A stretch of 64,000 nucleotides of DNA from Thermoanaerobaculia bacterium (GCA_022826745.1 JAJDUI010000006.1:1-64000), one strand, 5' to 3'; counted from the first letter of the stretch, positions 42,482 through 51,241 are shown. The notes: generated by a model not told the origin, from the letters alone. Translations and numbers: made by a program.

Positions 42482-42695
42482 CCGCCTTCCTCCGTCGATC
42501 CCCGAAACCTGTGCTGGAGACAAGGGCGCATCCTATCGTCTGGGCTTCACTCCCGGATCATGTCTTCGAGGACGTGCATCGTGAAGCTCGCGGTGCAGCT
42601 TGCAGGACGTGACAAGATCGGTGTGGCGAGGAAGTCGCCTGGGACTCAGGGGACCGCCCAGCGACGATCGTCGCGAGTCACCGAGGACATGGACA

Positions 42696-42920
42696 ATGAC
42701 GAGCCCAAGAGTGGCCGACTTGACAGTGCGGGAGTTCAAAGAACTCTGCCGGGATACGTTCACGGAGGTTGTGGAGGAGGTTCTGGACGATCCGGACCGC
42801 GGTCTGGCGTTGCGTGACGAGGTTGGGAAGCGGCTGGAACGCTCGCTCGCCGACGTCGACGCCGGCGGAGCCACCGCTAGCCACGCGGAAGTCGCCGAGA
42901 GACTCCGAACTTCCCGGTGA
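42696..42920 (+). CDS. putative antitoxin of a RelE/ParE-type module
   Basis: 74-residue acidic, helical protein: VADLTVREFKELCRDTFTEVVEEVLDDPDRGLALRDEV is followed by a charged tail. Size, acidity and a four-base GTGA overlap with a RelE-like toxin gene mark it as the antitoxin. ATG 42696 has GAGGA eight bases upstream. No DNA-binding motif of a known antitoxin family could be named with certainty. Confidence 0.7.
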   Translation: MTSPRVADLTVREFKELCRDTFTEVVEEVLDDPDRGLALRDEVGKRLERSLADVDAGGATASHAEVAERLRTSR

Positions 42921-43192
42921 CGGATGACGTCGTCTGGACGGCGGGCGCCGAGACCGATCTTCATCGACTGGACGCTGCCGCAGCGGACCGTGTCATGGCG
43001 AAGATACGGTGGCTGGCGGAGAACGCCGACAGCGTCAGGGTAGAGACGTTGACGGGCCGCTGGCGAAGTGTCCGCAAGCTTCGAGCGGGAAGCTACCGCG
43101 TTCTCTACACTCGCGACTCGGCTGCAAGACGGATTGTCGTCCACATCGTCGGGCATCGCCGGGAGATCTACAAGTCCAGCCGCCATCGTTGA
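42917..43192 (+). CDS. RelE/ParE-superfamily toxin
   Basis: 91-residue basic protein of the RelE/ParE toxin fold, probably an mRNA interferase or gyrase poison held inactive by the preceding antitoxin. VVWTAGAETDLHRLDAAAADRVMAKIRWLAEN, then LRAGSYRVLYTRD and IVVHIVGHRREIYK, reproduce the family pattern of helix pair, R-x-G-x-YR-V-x-Y and the C-terminal H-R-x-x-x-Y. The GTG start overlaps the antitoxin stop. Confidence 0.85.
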   Translation: MTDDVVWTAGAETDLHRLDAAAADRVMAKIRWLAENADSVRVETLTGRWRSVRKLRAGSYRVLYTRDSAARRIVVHIVGHRREIYKSSRHR

Positions 43193-43210
43193 GGCCTTGG
43201 GCATCCGCAC

Positions 43211-43556
43211 GTGGAGGCGAATGAGGCTGGAGGCCTGTTCGTGGAGAAGGCCCTCGTCAGGCACGGCGGGAACGTGACGCGAGCAGGCCCTCGTCAACCT
43301 GATCCGCAACGGCGATGCGGGGCGGGAGCGGCGCGCCGACCGCGTGAGGATCGTGGTCGAGGACGAGGGGCCGGGACTCGGAGAAACCGAGAACCTCTTC
43401 GTCCCGTTCTACTCGACGAAGGTCGGAGGGGCGGGGATCGGTCTGGTGCTGAGCCAGCACATCGCCCAGAACCATGAAGGATCGCTGGTGCTGGAGAACC
43501 GGTCCGCGGTCCGCGGCGCCCGGGCGTCTCTCACACTGCCGGTCGGATCGGCGTGA
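43211..43556 (+). pseudogene. deletion scar joining sigma-54 response regulator and histidine kinase fragments
   Basis: The first part reads LFVEKALVRHGGNVTRA, the beginning of the Fis-type DNA-binding helix of NtrC-family regulators. At about 43282 this breaks and, in another frame, the kinase ATP-binding N-box EQALVNLIRNG starts, followed by VEDEGPGLGETENLFVPFYSTKVGGAGIGLVLSQHIAQNH and the end of a histidine kinase (stop 43554-43556). A GCGAGCAG stretch at the junction fits both sides, suggesting microhomology deletion between neighbouring regulator and kinase genes. No phosphodonor or receiver site remains, so it is non-functional. Confidence 0.7.
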
Positions 43557-43557
43557 G

Positions 43558-44976
43558 CTACGGACCCCCGCTGGGGAAGTAGTACTTCATCCGGTCGAAG
43601 TCGATCGTCCAGGACCCCTTGGGCCACAGGTACTGGTGCGAGATCAGGACGTCCGCCATGAAGCCGAACCGCCAGAAGAAGTCGTCCTCGACGAAGACGT
43701 TGCCGAGCGCCTGGGCCGGGCCGCTGGACAGACCGTCGAGGCCGTGGGACTCGATCGGCGACCAGTAGTAGGTCGTTCCCTGGATCTCGTTCTTCTCGAG
43801 TCCGAGGAACTCGACGGTCTCGTCGACGGTGACGAGCGGCATGCTCGCGGCCAGGCCGGAGTCCAGGAAGAAGTTCATGCCCTCGTGGCCGTTCAGGCTG
43901 CCCTTCGCGAACATGAGGTGGGTGTTCGTCATGTAGAAGGGCGCTTCGACGGGCGGCGTGTCTCCGAGCGTCGCCATGACTTCGGCAAGGGCCTCGGCGC
44001 TTCGCTCGCGGAAGGTGATGCGCCGGTTGTCGTAGTCGACAGTGGTCAGGAACTGCTTGAGGATCTGGGTGGTGAGGACGCCGTCGGAGGTCTGGCCGAG
44101 GGCCTTCCAGGTCGCGCCGATGACCGGCACGTTCGAGAGCGTCACGTCGCCCATCTTGACCGTCGCGGCGACTCCTAGCGGTTCCTCGACCGTCTCGCCC
44201 CCTGTGTAGGCGTAGCGGGCTTCGCGGTTGGCGAGTGTGGGCAGGCCGATGCGCTCGTAGATGCCCTTATCGACGTAGAGGCGGTCGCCGCCCGTGTCGA
44301 GGATCAGCTCGACCGCTTCGCCGTTGATCTCCAGCGTCACCAGAGGCAGGGCGCCGGGCTGCGTGATGTCGTTCGTCATCGGCAGGTGGGCGATTCTCTC
44401 GTCGCCGGTCCATTCGATGCCGTACGGTTCACCCTCGAATGCCTGCATGAAGGCGAGGAGACTGGCCGAGCCTTCGGCTTCGGTCGGCGCGGGGAGCTCC
44501 CGGGCCCCCGCGAAGTCGTTCGTCTGGTAGTGGGCCAGGGTCAGACCGCGGATGGCCTCGTCGTGGAGGTCCGAGCCCTCGTCGGCGAGCTCCAGAAGCC
44601 GCTCGTTCAGGGCCGCGGACCGCTCGTAGTCGCCCAGCAGGTAGGCCGTCCTGGCCGCGAGCCGCAGGTCGCCCGCGTGGCAGGTAGTGGTCGTGCCCAG
44701 GGGCGCGATGACCTCGTCGGCTTCCCAGATGTCGCCCAGCTTGAACAGGACCTCGGCGTAGGCGCGGCGGGCTTCGTCGTTGCCGGGCTCGGATTCGAAG
44801 GCCGTCTGGCGGGCCGGCTGAACCGCTTCGACGTCTCCACGGAGCCTCGGGCTCCACTCCTCGGCGTCGATGCCGGAAAGCTCGCCGCAGGGAGTGGAGT
44901 CCAACCGGCAGGCCATGGTCGTGACGCAGAGCACGGACACGAGGATCGCAGTAGTCTGAGCGACCTGCTTTCTCAT
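43558..44976 (-). CDS. exported retropepsin-like aspartic protease, two-domain
   Basis: 472-residue protein with a signal peptide/lipoprotein-like N-terminus (..VTTMACRL). A TPR-like helical region comes first (about 60-180; ARRAYAEVLFKLGDIWEAD). Two retropepsin-like halves follow: ILDTGGDRLYVD (Asp-Thr-Gly) near residue 245 and FFLDSGLAASM (Asp-Ser-Gly) near 385. Retroviral proteases are homodimers; having both catalytic motifs in one chain suggests an internal pseudo-dimer like pepsin. ATG 44976 is preferred; ATG 44991 is also possible and would overlap the divergent gene. Substrates unknown. Confidence 0.78.
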   Translation of the reverse strand: MRKQVAQTTAILVSVLCVTTMACRLDSTPCGELSGIDAEEWSPRLRGDVEAVQPARQTAFESEPGNDEARRAYAEVLFKLGDIWEADEVIAPLGTTTTCHAGDLRLAARTAYLLGDYERSAALNERLLELADEGSDLHDEAIRGLTLAHYQTNDFAGARELPAPTEAEGSASLLAFMQAFEGEPYGIEWTGDERIAHLPMTNDITQPGALPLVTLEINGEAVELILDTGGDRLYVDKGIYERIGLPTLANREARYAYTGGETVEEPLGVAATVKMGDVTLSNVPVIGATWKALGQTSDGVLTTQILKQFLTTVDYDNRRITFRERSAEALAEVMATLGDTPPVEAPFYMTNTHLMFAKGSLNGHEGMNFFLDSGLAASMPLVTVDETVEFLGLEKNEIQGTTYYWSPIESHGLDGLSSGPAQALGNVFVEDDFFWRFGFMADVLISHQYLWPKGSWTIDFDRMKYYFPSGGP

Positions 44977-44989
44977 TGCGGAGACAATC

Positions 44990-46003
44990 ATGACCGAGAA
45001 CCGCCAGATCATCATCGACTCGCTGCCGACGGGCCGGCTCGAGCCCGGCAACTACGCCTTGCGGACGACGGAGACGCCGGCTCCGGGCGCCGGCGAGGTG
45101 CTCTGCCGCACGCTCGCGATCACGATCGGAGCCGGCCAGCGGGCGGGTCTCCAGGGCAGCGCGAGCTACGCCGGAGCGCCGCGCGCGGGCATCGTGATGA
45201 GCGGCACGGCAGTGGCTCGGGTAGAGGCCTCGAACGACGACTCGGTACCGGTCGGGTCGCTCGTCGTCTGTCCGGCCGGTTGGCAGGACTACTCGGTGCA
45301 TGCCGCGTCGAAAGTCCGTGTCGTCGATGAGAGCGACAGCGTCGGCGACCCGGCCCACCACCTCGGCCTCTACGGCACGAACGGGATGACCGCCTACTTC
45401 GGTCTCTTCGATGTCGGCGAGCCGAAGGAGGGCCAGACGGTGCTCGTCTCGGCAGCCGCCGGCTCGGTCGGCCACCTCGTCGGCCAGATGGCGAGGATAG
45501 CCGGCTGCCGCGTCGTTGGCGTCGCCGGCGGGGAAGCGAAGTGCCGACTCCTGACCGAGGAACTCGGCTTCGACGCGGCGGTCGACTACAAGAGCGCGGA
45601 TTTCCGGAGCGAGTTCAAGGAAGCCTTGCCCGAGCGCATCGATATCTACTTCGACAACACCGGCGGCGAGGTGCTGGGCGGAGCGCTCCGCCGCATGAAG
45701 ACCCACGGCCGCATCGTCTGCTGCGGCGTCGTCTCCCAGTACGACACGTCGAAGCCCGAGCCGGGACCGTTCGGCGTGCCGGGACTGCTGATCAACTTCC
45801 GCGTGCGGATGGAGGGCTTCCTCGTCTTCGACTACGCGGACCGCTACGGGGAGGCGCGGTCCAGGATGCGCGAGTGGGTCGAGGCCGGCAAGCTGGTCCC
45901 GAAGCAGGACGTGTTCGAGGGGCTCGAGCGCGCGCCGGAGGCCTTCGTCGATCTGCTGGCGGGTGGCAACGTCGGGACGCGGATCGTGCGGGTCTCCTCG
46001 TGA
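44990..46003 (+). CDS. NADP-dependent oxidoreductase (zinc-free MDR family, CurA-like)
   Basis: 337-residue cytosolic medium-chain reductase that would reduce activated double bonds with NADPH. YGTNGMTAYFGL and the Rossmann stretch VSAAAGSVGHLVGQMARIAGCRVVGVAGG are diagnostic, while zinc ligands are missing. The end contains FEGLERAPEAFVDLLAGGNVGTRIVRV, as in CurA/prostaglandin reductase-like enzymes. GGAGA precedes the ATG. It is divergent from the retropepsin gene and is followed after 17 bases by a dipeptidase. Confidence 0.92.
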   Translation: MTENRQIIIDSLPTGRLEPGNYALRTTETPAPGAGEVLCRTLAITIGAGQRAGLQGSASYAGAPRAGIVMSGTAVARVEASNDDSVPVGSLVVCPAGWQDYSVHAASKVRVVDESDSVGDPAHHLGLYGTNGMTAYFGLFDVGEPKEGQTVLVSAAAGSVGHLVGQMARIAGCRVVGVAGGEAKCRLLTEELGFDAAVDYKSADFRSEFKEALPERIDIYFDNTGGEVLGGALRRMKTHGRIVCCGVVSQYDTSKPEPGPFGVPGLLINFRVRMEGFLVFDYADRYGEARSRMREWVEAGKLVPKQDVFEGLERAPEAFVDLLAGGNVGTRIVRVSS

Positions 46004-46020
46004 CCGAAGGAGGGGGAGTG

Positions 46021-47310
46021 ATGAACCGAACAGCACTCTGGACCCTGGTGTTCGCGGCCGCGGTGGCCTGGGCGTGCGCCGGTTCTCCGAGCGGGGACGG
46101 CTCGGGGGCCGAAGAAACCGCCGAGGCGCTGCTCGAACAGGCTAGGGACATCCATGACCGCGTGCTGGTCCTCGACGCCCACGCGGACACCGAGCTTCCG
46201 GACGCGCCTTCTCCCTACGTCGGCGACGATGGCCTGTCCCAGGTCGACCCGGCCAAGCTGCATGCGGGCGGTGTCGACGCGGTCGTCATGTCCGTCGCTG
46301 TCGGCTCCGGGCCGCGAACGGCGGAAGGCTACGCCGCGGCGCGGGCGAGAGCGGACCAGGAGGTGGCGGCGGTGCACGCGCTGGCTGCCGACCCCGCGAA
46401 CAACGCGGTGGTCGTCCGGTCGGCCGACGAGATCGTCGCCGCCCACGAGCAGGGCAAGGCGGCCCTTGTTCTCGGTTTCCAGAACGCGATGATCCTCGGT
46501 ACGGACGTCTCGGCGCTCGACGACTTCTACGACGCCGGCGCGCGGGTGTTCGCGCTCACGCACCTGGGGAACAACGACTTCGCCGACTCGTCGCGCCCGG
46601 TCTTCGACGCGGCGACGGGTACGCACGAAGGGGCCGAGCACGGCGGGCTGTCCGACCTGGGTGTCGCCGCCATCGAGCGGATCAACGCCCTGGGCGGCAT
46701 CGTCGACGTGTCCCAGTTGTCCCGGGACGGGGTGCTGCAGGTGCTGGAGACTTCGACGGTTCCCGTGATCGCCAGCCATTCCAACGCCAGACAGCTCACC
46801 GACGTCAGCCGCAACCTGAGCGACGAGGAGATCGACGGCATCGGTGCCGGCGGCGGCGTGATCCATCTCTGCCCGTTCCGGGGTTATCTCTACGACTCCA
46901 GCGACGCGGCGCTGGACGAGGCGATCCGGGAGGCGCGCCGGGCCGCCGGCGTCCTGGAGGACTACCTGTATCCCTTCGAGCTGTACTGGGAGATCGACGA
47001 TCCGGCCGCCCGCTCGGCCTTCACGCAGTCGATCAGCGACCTCCTGGGCCCCGGCAGCGTGGACGCGATGCTCGACCACCTCGACTACATCGTCGACCGC
47101 ATCGGCGTGGACCACGTCGGTATCGGATCCGACTTCAACCACGGTGGCGGAGTCGAAGGCTTCGCCGATGCCAGCGAGGCTCTGGGCGTGACCGTCGGCC
47201 TGCTGGAGCGGGGCTACGGCGAGGAGGACATCGCGAAGATCTGGGGCGGCAACTTCCTGCGGGTCCTTCGCGCGGCCGAGAACGCGAAGAGCCCGGCCGG
47301 GTCGAACTGA
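46021..47310 (+). CDS. exported membrane dipeptidase (M19 family)
   Basis: 429-residue metal-dependent dipeptidase. The lipoprotein-like signal ends AWACAGS. Metal ligands follow the renal dipeptidase order: VLDAHADTEL (His-x-Asp), the HLGNNDFADS loop, a histidine in IASHSNARQLTDVSRNL and the aspartate in VGIGSDFNHGGGVEGF. The C-terminal GYGEEDIAKIWGGNFLRVLR is characteristic. It would hydrolyse dipeptides in the periplasm and is co-transcribed with the preceding reductase (17-base gap). Confidence 0.93.
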   Translation: MNRTALWTLVFAAAVAWACAGSPSGDGSGAEETAEALLEQARDIHDRVLVLDAHADTELPDAPSPYVGDDGLSQVDPAKLHAGGVDAVVMSVAVGSGPRTAEGYAAARARADQEVAAVHALAADPANNAVVVRSADEIVAAHEQGKAALVLGFQNAMILGTDVSALDDFYDAGARVFALTHLGNNDFADSSRPVFDAATGTHEGAEHGGLSDLGVAAIERINALGGIVDVSQLSRDGVLQVLETSTVPVIASHSNARQLTDVSRNLSDEEIDGIGAGGGVIHLCPFRGYLYDSSDAALDEAIREARRAAGVLEDYLYPFELYWEIDDPAARSAFTQSISDLLGPGSVDAMLDHLDYIVDRIGVDHVGIGSDFNHGGGVEGFADASEALGVTVGLLERGYGEEDIAKIWGGNFLRVLRAAENAKSPAGSN

Positions 47311-47383
47311 CCTCGTTGGTCCCGGAGCGGTCCGAGGCGTTACACTAGGCCAATCCACATTGTCGGCACTGGAGAACACGAAG

Positions 47384-48487
47384 ATGAAGCGCACTGCCAC
47401 CCTGCTGTCCATCGCGGCTCTTCTCGCCCTTGTCCCGGCCCTGGTCGCCCAGGACGAGATTCCGCGCACCGCCAGCGGCCGCCCCGATCTGAACGGGACG
47501 TTCGACGCCGCCACCCTGACGCCGCTCGAGCGGCCGGTCAGCCTCGGCGAGCGGGCCTATCTCACGCCCGAGGAAGCCGCGGAGATCGCCGAGGAAGAGC
47601 GCGCGATCCAGGAGGGCGCGGTTCAGCGCTCGGACGCGAACCGCGAAGCGCCGCCCGAGGGTGGCGCCAAGGTAGTCGGCCTCGAGCACACCGCGGGTGG
47701 CGGCAACGAGTTCGGCGCCGGCAACGTCGGCGGCTACAACTTGTTCTGGATCGACCGCGGCACCGACACCTACCGGGTCGACGGCAAGATCCCGACTTCG
47801 ATCATCATCGATCCGCCCAACGGCCGCATGCCGGCGATGACGCCGGCGGCGCAGCAGCGGATGAGAGCCGCCATCTCCGGTTTCATTCGTCCCAACGACG
47901 GAAGCGCCTGGTGGGTCGAGCACGACGGGCCGGGCCCGTACGACGGCCCCGAGTCGCTCCCGACGAGCGAGCGCTGCCTGGCCGGCTTCACCGGCGCCGC
48001 GCCGACCTTCCCGAGTCTGTACAACAACTACAAGCGGATCGCGCAGACCGAAACGCACGTCGTCATCCTGCTCGAGATGATCCACGACGCCCGCATCGTG
48101 CGTCTCGACTCCGAGCATCCGGGGCCCGAGGTCACGAAGTGGCTGGGCGACTCGATCGGCTGGTGGGAAGGCGACACGCTCATCGTCGACACGACGAACT
48201 TCCGTAGCGGCGGACGGAGCTTCCGCGGCGGTGGGGAGAACACCCACGTCGTCGAACGCTTCACCGTGCAGCCGGACGGCAACGTCGTCTACAACTTCAC
48301 CGTCGAAGACGACACGATCTGGACCGCACCGTGGACCGGCGAGTACCTGTGGAAGGCCGCCGACGGCCTGGTCTACGAGTACGCCTGCCACGAGGGCAAC
48401 TACTCGATGGGCGGCACGCTGCGCGGCGCCCGTCTGCTCGAGTCCGAGGCGCTCAGCGGAGCCAGCACCGGCGCCGGCGCCGAGTAA
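47384..48487 (+). CDS. secreted protein of unknown function, common Acidobacteriota type
   Basis: 367-residue exported protein with a signal peptide (ending LVAQDE). The mature part starts IPRTASGRPDLNGTFDAATLTPLERP, an opening I recognise from large paralogous sets of uncharacterised acidobacterial proteins. It contains WWEGDTLIVDTTNFR and VVERFTVQPDGNVVYNFTVEDD, suggesting a beta-sandwich. ATG 47384, eight bases after GGAGA, is chosen over an upstream TTG. No catalytic motif is recognised. Confidence 0.8.
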   Translation: MKRTATLLSIAALLALVPALVAQDEIPRTASGRPDLNGTFDAATLTPLERPVSLGERAYLTPEEAAEIAEEERAIQEGAVQRSDANREAPPEGGAKVVGLEHTAGGGNEFGAGNVGGYNLFWIDRGTDTYRVDGKIPTSIIIDPPNGRMPAMTPAAQQRMRAAISGFIRPNDGSAWWVEHDGPGPYDGPESLPTSERCLAGFTGAAPTFPSLYNNYKRIAQTETHVVILLEMIHDARIVRLDSEHPGPEVTKWLGDSIGWWEGDTLIVDTTNFRSGGRSFRGGGENTHVVERFTVQPDGNVVYNFTVEDDTIWTAPWTGEYLWKAADGLVYEYACHEGNYSMGGTLRGARLLESEALSGASTGAGAE

Positions 48488-48552
48488 GCGAGCGCAGCAT
48501 CGGGGCTGCGCGCCGCGGCGTTACGCCGCGCCGCGTCACCCTGGGTCCCACC

Positions 48553-48731
48553 CGCCTGCGGCGGCACCGGAGGGGAGGGTCCCAGGGGACGCTCGCGCCT
48601 TCCCGATGGAAGGGAAGGTGGGCACTCGCTGTTGTCGGCTGCGCTCCGTTACGGGTTTGGTGGATGGAGCGGAGGTGGAAGTCGCTGGCCTCCGACCCCC
48701 TGGGACCCTCCCCTCCGGCACCGCCGCGGGC
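48553..48731. repeat. large inverted repeat (about 35-base arms, about 108-base loop)
   Basis: Arm 1 (48553-48588) and arm 2 (48697-48731) are reverse complements with few mismatches; the inner 22 base pairs are perfect (core GGAGGGGAGGGTCCCAGGGG). The loop has a smaller hairpin (CTTCCCGATGGAAGGGAAG). No open frame is supported. It lies in a 529-base gap between co-directional genes. It could be a miniature inverted-repeat element or a structured RNA. Confidence 0.65.
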
Positions 48732-48860
48732 TGGCCGGCTTCGTGCCGCGAGACGGTGTACTTGAGATGCGCGGCTCGTTTGGACTCAACTGTTGCGCTG
48801 GTGTGAGAGGAAGAGATCCGCGATTCAGAGGAACGCTACGGCGCCGCTGATGGCGGTGCT

Positions 48861-48975
48861 CTGGGTACGCGGGTCGTCTGACCCGCATGCCACGGCGAGG
48901 TAAGGACGATCTCGGCATAGGGTCGCGCCGCGCTGAGTGTCGGTGCGCCGGCCTTCTGGCCGGCATCCGGTGACC
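48861..48975. repeat. interspersed palindromic repeat cluster
   Basis: It contains GCGGGTCGTCTGACCCGC (48869-48886) and, at 48935-48962, GAGTGTCGGTGCGCCGGCC followed by TTCTGGCCGG, shared with the 10752 cluster. It completes a set of four intergenic loci in this window with the same palindromic modules. It lies about 40 bases before the M15-like gene. Confidence 0.6.
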
Positions 48976-49016
48976 AACGACTCGGAGGCGCGGAGGCGCG
49001 CCGGGGAGGCTTGCGT

Positions 49017-50084
49017 ATGAAGAAGAGCACGAAGGACAAGCTGCAGGAGTTCGCCGAGAAGCAGCAGGCTGTGGCGTGTTCGAGACTCGCCGGCGAGAAG
49101 TGCGGCAAGGACGGTCCCAAGGGTTGCCCCTGCGGGTCGACGATTACGCCCGAAGCCTCCGTCGTGAACGCGCTCGGGGACTTCGGCCGCGAGCGACTGT
49201 CGAAGCACTACTTCATGCGGGACTTCCTCTACTCGGAGGTTGCCGAGGTTCACGGCATTCCGAACGTGCCGAACGACGCCGGACTGGCGATCAAGGCTGG
49301 CAAGGCCCTTTGCCGGAACCTGCTGGAGCCGCTCCGGCACGTCTTCGGCCACGTCACGATCCGTTCCGCGTTCCGTAGTGCCAACGTCAACGGCTTCTGC
49401 AACTGCCACAACATGAACTGTTCCTCGAACAAGAGGAGCTACGCGAACCACATCTGGGACCACAAGGACAGCGACGGCTTCATGGGTGCTACGGCGTGCA
49501 TCGTAGTCCCCTGGTTTGTCGACTGGATGAACGAGAAGGAGGGACGCGACTGGCGTGTCCTGGCGTGGTTCATCCACGACCACCTTCCGTATTCGGAGAT
49601 GGTGTTCTTTGTCCAGAACGCTGCCGTCAACCTCACTTGGCGGGGGGACCCTTGCGATCCAGCTCAGGACGGCGATGTCTGCAGGTTCGACGGGAGTTGC
49701 GACAGCATCGTTTGGAGGTCGGAACCCAAGCGCTATGTCTCCAGTTTCCAGGTGCCGGCAGGCTGGTCGGTCAAGAACGGAGAGCTGAGGGAGGGTCGCG
49801 GTCGGAGTGAGCACTACGTGGACTTCCTCCACGATCTCAACCGTTCGGCCTCACGCGCGGACTACCTGAACCAACTTCGGGTAGCGAAGGGGGCTGAGGA
49901 CGATCGCTTCGAAGGGCTGGTCCAGGAGTGGAAGGCTACGCAGAAGCCGTGGATTTCCTTCGACAGATGGCGTAGCGTGACAGTAGGTGCCGTCAGGGAG
50001 GCTTGGAGAGAGGCGGGTCGCGGTGCCGGTCCGTTCTGGGAAAAGGAGCGTTCGTGGCGCGAGGCCGAGGCGGCCGGTTCGTGA
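49017..50084 (+). CDS. M15-like (D-Ala-D-Ala carboxypeptidase fold) protein with Cys-rich start
   Basis: 355-residue cytosolic-looking protein with no signal peptide. A cysteine cluster (VACSRLAGEKCGKDGPKGCPCGS) occupies residues 20-42. The middle resembles M15 peptidases: IRSAFRSANVN, then a second cysteine group FCNCHNMNCSSN, ANHIWDHKDSDGFMGATACIVV (His and Asp in the usual order) and FIHDHLPYSEMVFF as a possible third metal-ligand region. The match is by pattern only. ATG 49017 has GGGGAGG nine bases before it. The next gene, an ADP-ribosylglycohydrolase, overlaps by GTGA. Lack of export argues against a cell-wall role. Confidence 0.6.
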   Translation: MKKSTKDKLQEFAEKQQAVACSRLAGEKCGKDGPKGCPCGSTITPEASVVNALGDFGRERLSKHYFMRDFLYSEVAEVHGIPNVPNDAGLAIKAGKALCRNLLEPLRHVFGHVTIRSAFRSANVNGFCNCHNMNCSSNKRSYANHIWDHKDSDGFMGATACIVVPWFVDWMNEKEGRDWRVLAWFIHDHLPYSEMVFFVQNAAVNLTWRGDPCDPAQDGDVCRFDGSCDSIVWRSEPKRYVSSFQVPAGWSVKNGELREGRGRSEHYVDFLHDLNRSASRADYLNQLRVAKGAEDDRFEGLVQEWKATQKPWISFDRWRSVTVGAVREAWREAGRGAGPFWEKERSWREAEAAGS

Positions 50085-51166
50085 GCAGCTCGCCGTCTGT
50101 CGGGCGAGGGACGCCAGTGGCGAGCGAGTCGATCTTGGGCCTAGACGTTCAAGACCGCTGCCGCGGCCTCATGGTCGGTCTCGGCGTGGGGAACCTGCTC
50201 GGTGTCCCACAGGAGGGTTGGCCCCGTTACGCGGTCGAGGCTTCCTACCCGAACGGAATCCGCGACATCGAGGTCGGGCCCGGGGAGCCCGACGACGACG
50301 ATCTGGCGCAGGCGATCATTCTCGCCGAGGCGGCCCTCGAAGCTGGGTCGGCTGACCTCGATGTCGAGGAGATCGGCCGACGCTTCTGGCGCTGGGCCGA
50401 GGAGAATGGCCGTGGCATCGGCATCCAGACGGCAGGCGTGCTGGCGAGGATCGGGGGAGCCTCTCCCCGTTGCGCGCGGGGCGTCGGAGTCGAGGCGCGA
50501 GTGTCGGCTGGCCGATCGGCCCTGGAAGCTGCTCGGGAGGTCTGGGAGGCGTCGGGCAGGTACTCCGCCGGCAACGGAGCGGTCATGCGGTGCGCGCCGC
50601 TAGCGATTCGTTGGACACAGGACGACGCCGGTCTGGCCAGGAACACCGCGCTGAGCGCGGCGGTGACTCATGCGGATCCACGGTGCATCTGGTCTGCGGT
50701 GCTGACGAACGTGGCGGTGGCGATGCTGCTTCGCGGCGAGGATGTCGCGCGTAGGGCGGTTGTTGAACGGACCCGCCAGACGGCAGCGAAGCTTGGGAGT
50801 TCGGCAAGTCCGTTCGGCATCGAAGGCGCCGTGCCGGAAACGGTTGTGGACGCCTGTTCGATTCCGAGCGCGTGTGCTCCTGCAGACCTCGTGCTGGACG
50901 GCCGTGACATGGGCTACACGCTCAAGGCCATGCAGGTCGGGCTCTGGTGTGCGACCCAGGCCTCCGACTTCGAAGAGGCTCTCGTCGCCGTCGTCAGTGC
51001 CGGCGGTGACACGGACACGAACGGCGCCGTCGCGGGTGCGGTGCTGGGCGCGCGGTTCGGCTTGAACGCGATTCCGCGCGGCTGGCGCGAAGGGCTGGCC
51101 GAGATCCGGCAGGGCAGGCAGACCCTGGACGAGCTGGCCGACCGCCTGGCCGCGTCAGCGGTGTAG
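50081..51166 (+). CDS. ADP-ribosylglycohydrolase (DraG-like)
   Basis: 361-residue cytosolic enzyme predicted to remove ADP-ribose from proteins or small molecules using magnesium or manganese. Metal-binding regions are PDDDDLAQAIILAEA (variant of the TDDT motif, with Asp in place of Thr) and the classic GGDTDTNGAVAGAVLGARFG near the end. GLGVGNLLGVPQEG opens the domain, and the central ASGRYSAGNGAVMRCAPLA fits. The GTG at 50081 overlaps the stop of the M15-like gene; GTG 50117 is an alternative. Coupling of the two genes suggests a shared task, perhaps reversal of an ADP-ribose mark. Confidence 0.88.
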   Translation: MSSSPSVGRGTPVASESILGLDVQDRCRGLMVGLGVGNLLGVPQEGWPRYAVEASYPNGIRDIEVGPGEPDDDDLAQAIILAEAALEAGSADLDVEEIGRRFWRWAEENGRGIGIQTAGVLARIGGASPRCARGVGVEARVSAGRSALEAAREVWEASGRYSAGNGAVMRCAPLAIRWTQDDAGLARNTALSAAVTHADPRCIWSAVLTNVAVAMLLRGEDVARRAVVERTRQTAAKLGSSASPFGIEGAVPETVVDACSIPSACAPADLVLDGRDMGYTLKAMQVGLWCATQASDFEEALVAVVSAGGDTDTNGAVAGAVLGARFGLNAIPRGWREGLAEIRQGRQTLDELADRLAASAV

Positions 51167-51241
51167 CTTCGCAATGGCGGACCTCCGCCGTAGTCGGAAG
51201 GGGCAGCAGAGTCTATTCTTGACGAGCTGGCAGGAGGTTCC

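Noticed and set aside
48536..48721. Small leftward open frame inside the inverted repeat
   Set aside because: It consists of Pro/Arg/Ser/Gly-rich translation of the repeat arms; the repeat structure explains the open frame.
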